Assembly: GCA_023405705.1 (NCBI GenBank) | Contig: JAEXXR010000475.1 | Location: forward strand, 1 to 5,073 | Length of the DNA stretch: 5,073 nucleotides | Direction of reading: 5' to 3' | DNA from: Actinomycetes bacterium | GTDB lineage: Bacteria > Actinomycetota > Thermoleophilia > Solirubrobacterales > Solirubrobacteraceae | Shown: positions 3,213 through 5,073 of the stretch, piece by piece | How positions within the stretch are numbered: position 1 is the first letter of the stretch | Layout: the number at the start of each line of letters is the position of its first letter | Notes under the pieces: model-generated | What the model saw: the letters and a program-made list of their open reading frames with translations, nothing else | The model's database searches: none | Told to the model about the DNA's origin: nothing | Made by a program: the position numbers and the translations under genes

Positions 3213-5033
3213 ATGAGACGCACGCTGCTGGCATCGCTCACGGTCCTGCTGCCGATCTTCGCGGCTGCGACGGCCCATGCGGTCGACCGGATCGACACGG
3301 TCGCCGGCAGCGGCTCAGGCGGCTTCGGCGGAGACGCTGGCCTCGCGGTCAACGCGCTGCTGACCTCGCCCTCCGACGTCGCGCCGGTCGGCGAGTCGTG
3401 GCTGATCGCCGACACCTCCAACAGCCGCATCCGCCGCGTCAACGAGGCCGGGATCATCGGGACGGTCGCGGGCGCGGGGCCGTGCTGCGGCACGACCGAG
3501 CCGTGGGCCGGCGACGGCGGGCCGGCGACCGGCGCGACCGTCCGGCTCAACCAGCCGCGCGGCGTCTCGCCGACGCCCGACGGCGGCTTCCTGATCGCCG
3601 ACACGGGCAACAACCGCATCCGCCGCGTCAGCGCGGCGGGGACCATCAGCACGGTCGCGGGCGGCAGCGTCGCCGGCTTCTACGGCGACACGATCGCCGC
3701 GACCGCCTCGCTCCTCAACCAGCCGGGCGGCGTCGCCGTGCTCCCGGACGGCAGCTACCTGATCGCCGACACGGGCAACAACCGCATCCGCCGGGTCGAC
3801 GCGGCGACGGGGGTCATCGACACCGTCGCCGGCGGCGGCCCCGCAGGCATAGGGATCGGCGACGGCGGCGCCGCCGTCAGAGCGACGCTGAGCGCGCCGG
3901 CGCGCGTCGTGCCGCTGACGGGCGGCGGCTACCTGATCGCCGACACCGGCAACAACCGCATCCGCCGCGTCGACGCCAACGGCGTGATCACGACCGTCGC
4001 CGGCAACGGCACGGCCGGCTTCTCCGGCGACGGCGGTCCGGCGACCGCCGCGACGCTCAACGGGCCCGAGGGCGTCGCCGTCCGCGCCGACGGCGCGATC
4101 GCGATCGCCGACTCGACCAACGAGCGGGTCCGCGAGGTCGACGCGACCGGCACGATCCGCACGATCGCCGGGACCGGGACGCTCGGGCTGAGCGGCGACG
4201 GCGGCCTCCCGACCGCCGCGCAGCTCTCGCACCCGCGCGCGGTCGCGCACGGCAGCGGGAGGCTGCGGATCGCCGACGCCTTCAACCACCGCGTCCGCTC
4301 GATCTTCGTCGTGCCGGACCCGGTCGATCCGCCGCCTGGCAGAACGCCCGACCCCGAGCCGCCGAGAAGAACGCCGCCGGGCGTCTCGCCGGCCGTCACG
4401 GGGCGCAGCGCCGTCGTCGCGCCGGTCAGCGGCACGATCCTGATCCGCCTGCCCGGCACCAGAAGATTCGTGCGCTTGAGAGAGATCGCCAACGTCCCGG
4501 TCGGCAGCGAGCTGGACGCGACGCGCGGCCGCGTCTCGCTGCTGTTCGCGACGACGACCGGTCCGAACCCGCGCAAGGCGAGCGTGATCGTCAGCGAAGG
4601 GCGGTTCGTCGTCCGCCAGCCGCGCCGCCTCGACCGCGGTCAGCGGCCGGGCTCGCTCGTCCTCTCCGGCCCGCTCGCCGGCTGCACGGCGCCGATCCGC
4701 AGGGGCGCGACGAGAGGGCCGGTCGCGGGCGCCTCGGCGAAGAAGAAGCGCAAGCGCAAGGGCCGGCGGCTGAGAGCGCACGCGGAGGGCCGGATCGAGA
4801 TCAGCGGCAGATACGGCGCAGCGATCGTGCGCGGCACGCGCTGGGCGACGGTCGACCGCTGCCCGAACGACCCGCGGCCCGGCACCTTCTTCGCCGTCAC
4901 GGAGGGCCGCGTCGAGGTGACCGCCTTCCTGCTGAGACGCAGAACGCTCGTCACCCGCGGCAGACGGCTGCTGGCGCCGGCGAGACGGCCCGCGAGCGCG
5001 GGCAGAGCGAGCCGCGGCGCGCGGCGGCCGTAG
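3213..5033 (+). CDS. Secreted NHL-repeat beta-propeller with FecR-like C-terminal domain
   Basis: This 606-aa protein is probably exported. The signal peptide is MRRTLLASLTVLLPIFAAAT plus AHA, with likely cleavage after residue 23. Residues about 27-366 hold six NHL-type repeats. Each has a TVAGxGxxGFSGDGG turn and a LIADTGNNRIRRV strand; the strands begin near 64, 127, 183, 241, 296 and 352, a period of 56-63, suggesting a six-bladed propeller. A Pro-rich linker (about 368-395) leads to a FecR-like domain (about 399-592) with VPVGSELDATRGRV and GRYGAAIVRGTRWATVDRC, split by a basic stretch KKKRKRKGRR (510-519). Cys491 and Cys550 could pair, as could Cys91/92 with each other or elsewhere. NHL propellers usually bind proteins, RNA or glycans; no ligand can be named, and no catalytic residue is visible. 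There is no LPXTG motif or C-terminal membrane anchor. ATG 3213 is chosen for the signal peptide, though no Shine-Dalgarno sequence precedes it. Confidence 0.9.
   Translation: MRRTLLASLTVLLPIFAAATAHAVDRIDTVAGSGSGGFGGDAGLAVNALLTSPSDVAPVGESWLIADTSNSRIRRVNEAGIIGTVAGAGPCCGTTEPWAGDGGPATGATVRLNQPRGVSPTPDGGFLIADTGNNRIRRVSAAGTISTVAGGSVAGFYGDTIAATASLLNQPGGVAVLPDGSYLIADTGNNRIRRVDAATGVIDTVAGGGPAGIGIGDGGAAVRATLSAPARVVPLTGGGYLIADTGNNRIRRVDANGVITTVAGNGTAGFSGDGGPATAATLNGPEGVAVRADGAIAIADSTNERVREVDATGTIRTIAGTGTLGLSGDGGLPTAAQLSHPRAVAHGSGRLRIADAFNHRVRSIFVVPDPVDPPPGRTPDPEPPRRTPPGVSPAVTGRSAVVAPVSGTILIRLPGTRRFVRLREIANVPVGSELDATRGRVSLLFATTTGPNPRKASVIVSEGRFVVRQPRRLDRGQRPGSLVLSGPLAGCTAPIRRGATRGPVAGASAKKKRKRKGRRLRAHAEGRIEISGRYGAAIVRGTRWATVDRCPNDPRPGTFFAVTEGRVEVTAFLLRRRTLVTRGRRLLAPARRPASAGRASRGARRP
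3402..3971 (+). repeat. Near-identical 39-base repeats coding the NHL strand motif
   Basis: The coding segment for LIADTGNNRIRRV occurs at 3591-3629, 3759-3797 and 3933-3971 with almost the same bases (CTGATCGCCGACAC then GGCAACAACCGCATCCGCCG). A slightly diverged copy is at 3402-3440. Two further degenerate copies follow later in the gene. Identity at the DNA level, not only the protein level, suggests recent duplication or gene conversion among blades. Confidence 0.8.
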
Positions 5034-5034
5034 A

Positions 5035-5050
5035 CGCGGCCCGCGCCGCG
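5035..5050 (+). terminator. Possible terminator stem-loop after the propeller gene
   Basis: CGCGGC (5035-5040) pairs perfectly with GCCGCG (5045-5050) around the loop CCGC, starting two bases after the TAG at 5031-5033. It is only 6 bp with no T-run, so this is a weak call. The window ends 23 bases later, with no further gene visible. Confidence 0.3.
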
Positions 5051-5073
5051 CGAACCCGCCCGCTCAGCCGAAC

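Noticed and set aside
3132..3278. N-terminal extension of the cyclase to 3278
   Set aside because: The extra 49 residues are Arg/Gln-rich with no motif and overlap the start of the divergent propeller gene. A start at 3131 (or 3149) places the membrane segment at the N-terminus as expected.
3315..4781. Minus-strand open frame of 488 codons
   Set aside because: It is a shadow of the NHL-repeat gene, with Arg/Asp/Ala-rich low-complexity translation mirroring the repeats.
5051..5073. End of a converging minus-strand gene at the TCA at 5064-5066
   Set aside because: Only two codons would be visible, with no supporting signal.

Overview
The window is very GC-rich, and its coding frames almost always have G or C in the third codon position. 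It looks like an actinobacterium, most likely of the Solirubrobacterales (class Thermoleophilia). That placement rests mainly on the last gene: its C-terminal FecR-like module (VPVGSELDATRGRV ... GRYGAAIVRGTRWATVDRC ...) is a style I associate with secreted proteins of that order. It is recognition from memory, not a search result.

Layout. (1) 1-616: the 3' part of a plus-strand gene of unknown function, which probably begins left of the window. A 9-bp hairpin overlaps its stop codon. (2) 617-1120: about 500 bases with no ordinary gene but dense in structure. A 22-base inverted repeat (19 of 22 matching) at 647-668 and 1037-1058 encloses about 410 bases. Inside lie three copies of a roughly 30-base Shine-Dalgarno-like core, one of them inverted; two adjacent GC hairpins, one with a GNRA-type tetraloop; a tiny hydrophobic ORF behind the strongest Shine-Dalgarno sequence in the window; and a 13-bp perfect stem. 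(3) 1121-1191: tRNA-Gln (anticodon CTG), followed by a 13-bp bidirectional-type terminator. (4) 1251-3131, minus strand: a membrane-bound CHASE2 sensor fused to a class III nucleotide cyclase. (5) 3132-3212: a short divergent promoter region with two dyads and a direct repeat. (6) 3213-5033, plus strand: a secreted NHL-repeat beta-propeller with a FecR-like C-terminal domain.

How the parts relate. The cyclase and the propeller protein diverge from one 81-bp region and may share control. One senses an extracytoplasmic signal and signals by cyclic nucleotide; the other is exported. No direct functional link can be shown. The terminator at 1197-1224 can serve both the tRNA and the converging cyclase gene. 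The most unusual part is 647-1058. It could be a structured RNA controlling a small peptide, or a small inverted-repeat (MITE-like) element lodged beside a tRNA gene. Both readings come from base pairing seen by eye; no folding or database search was run.
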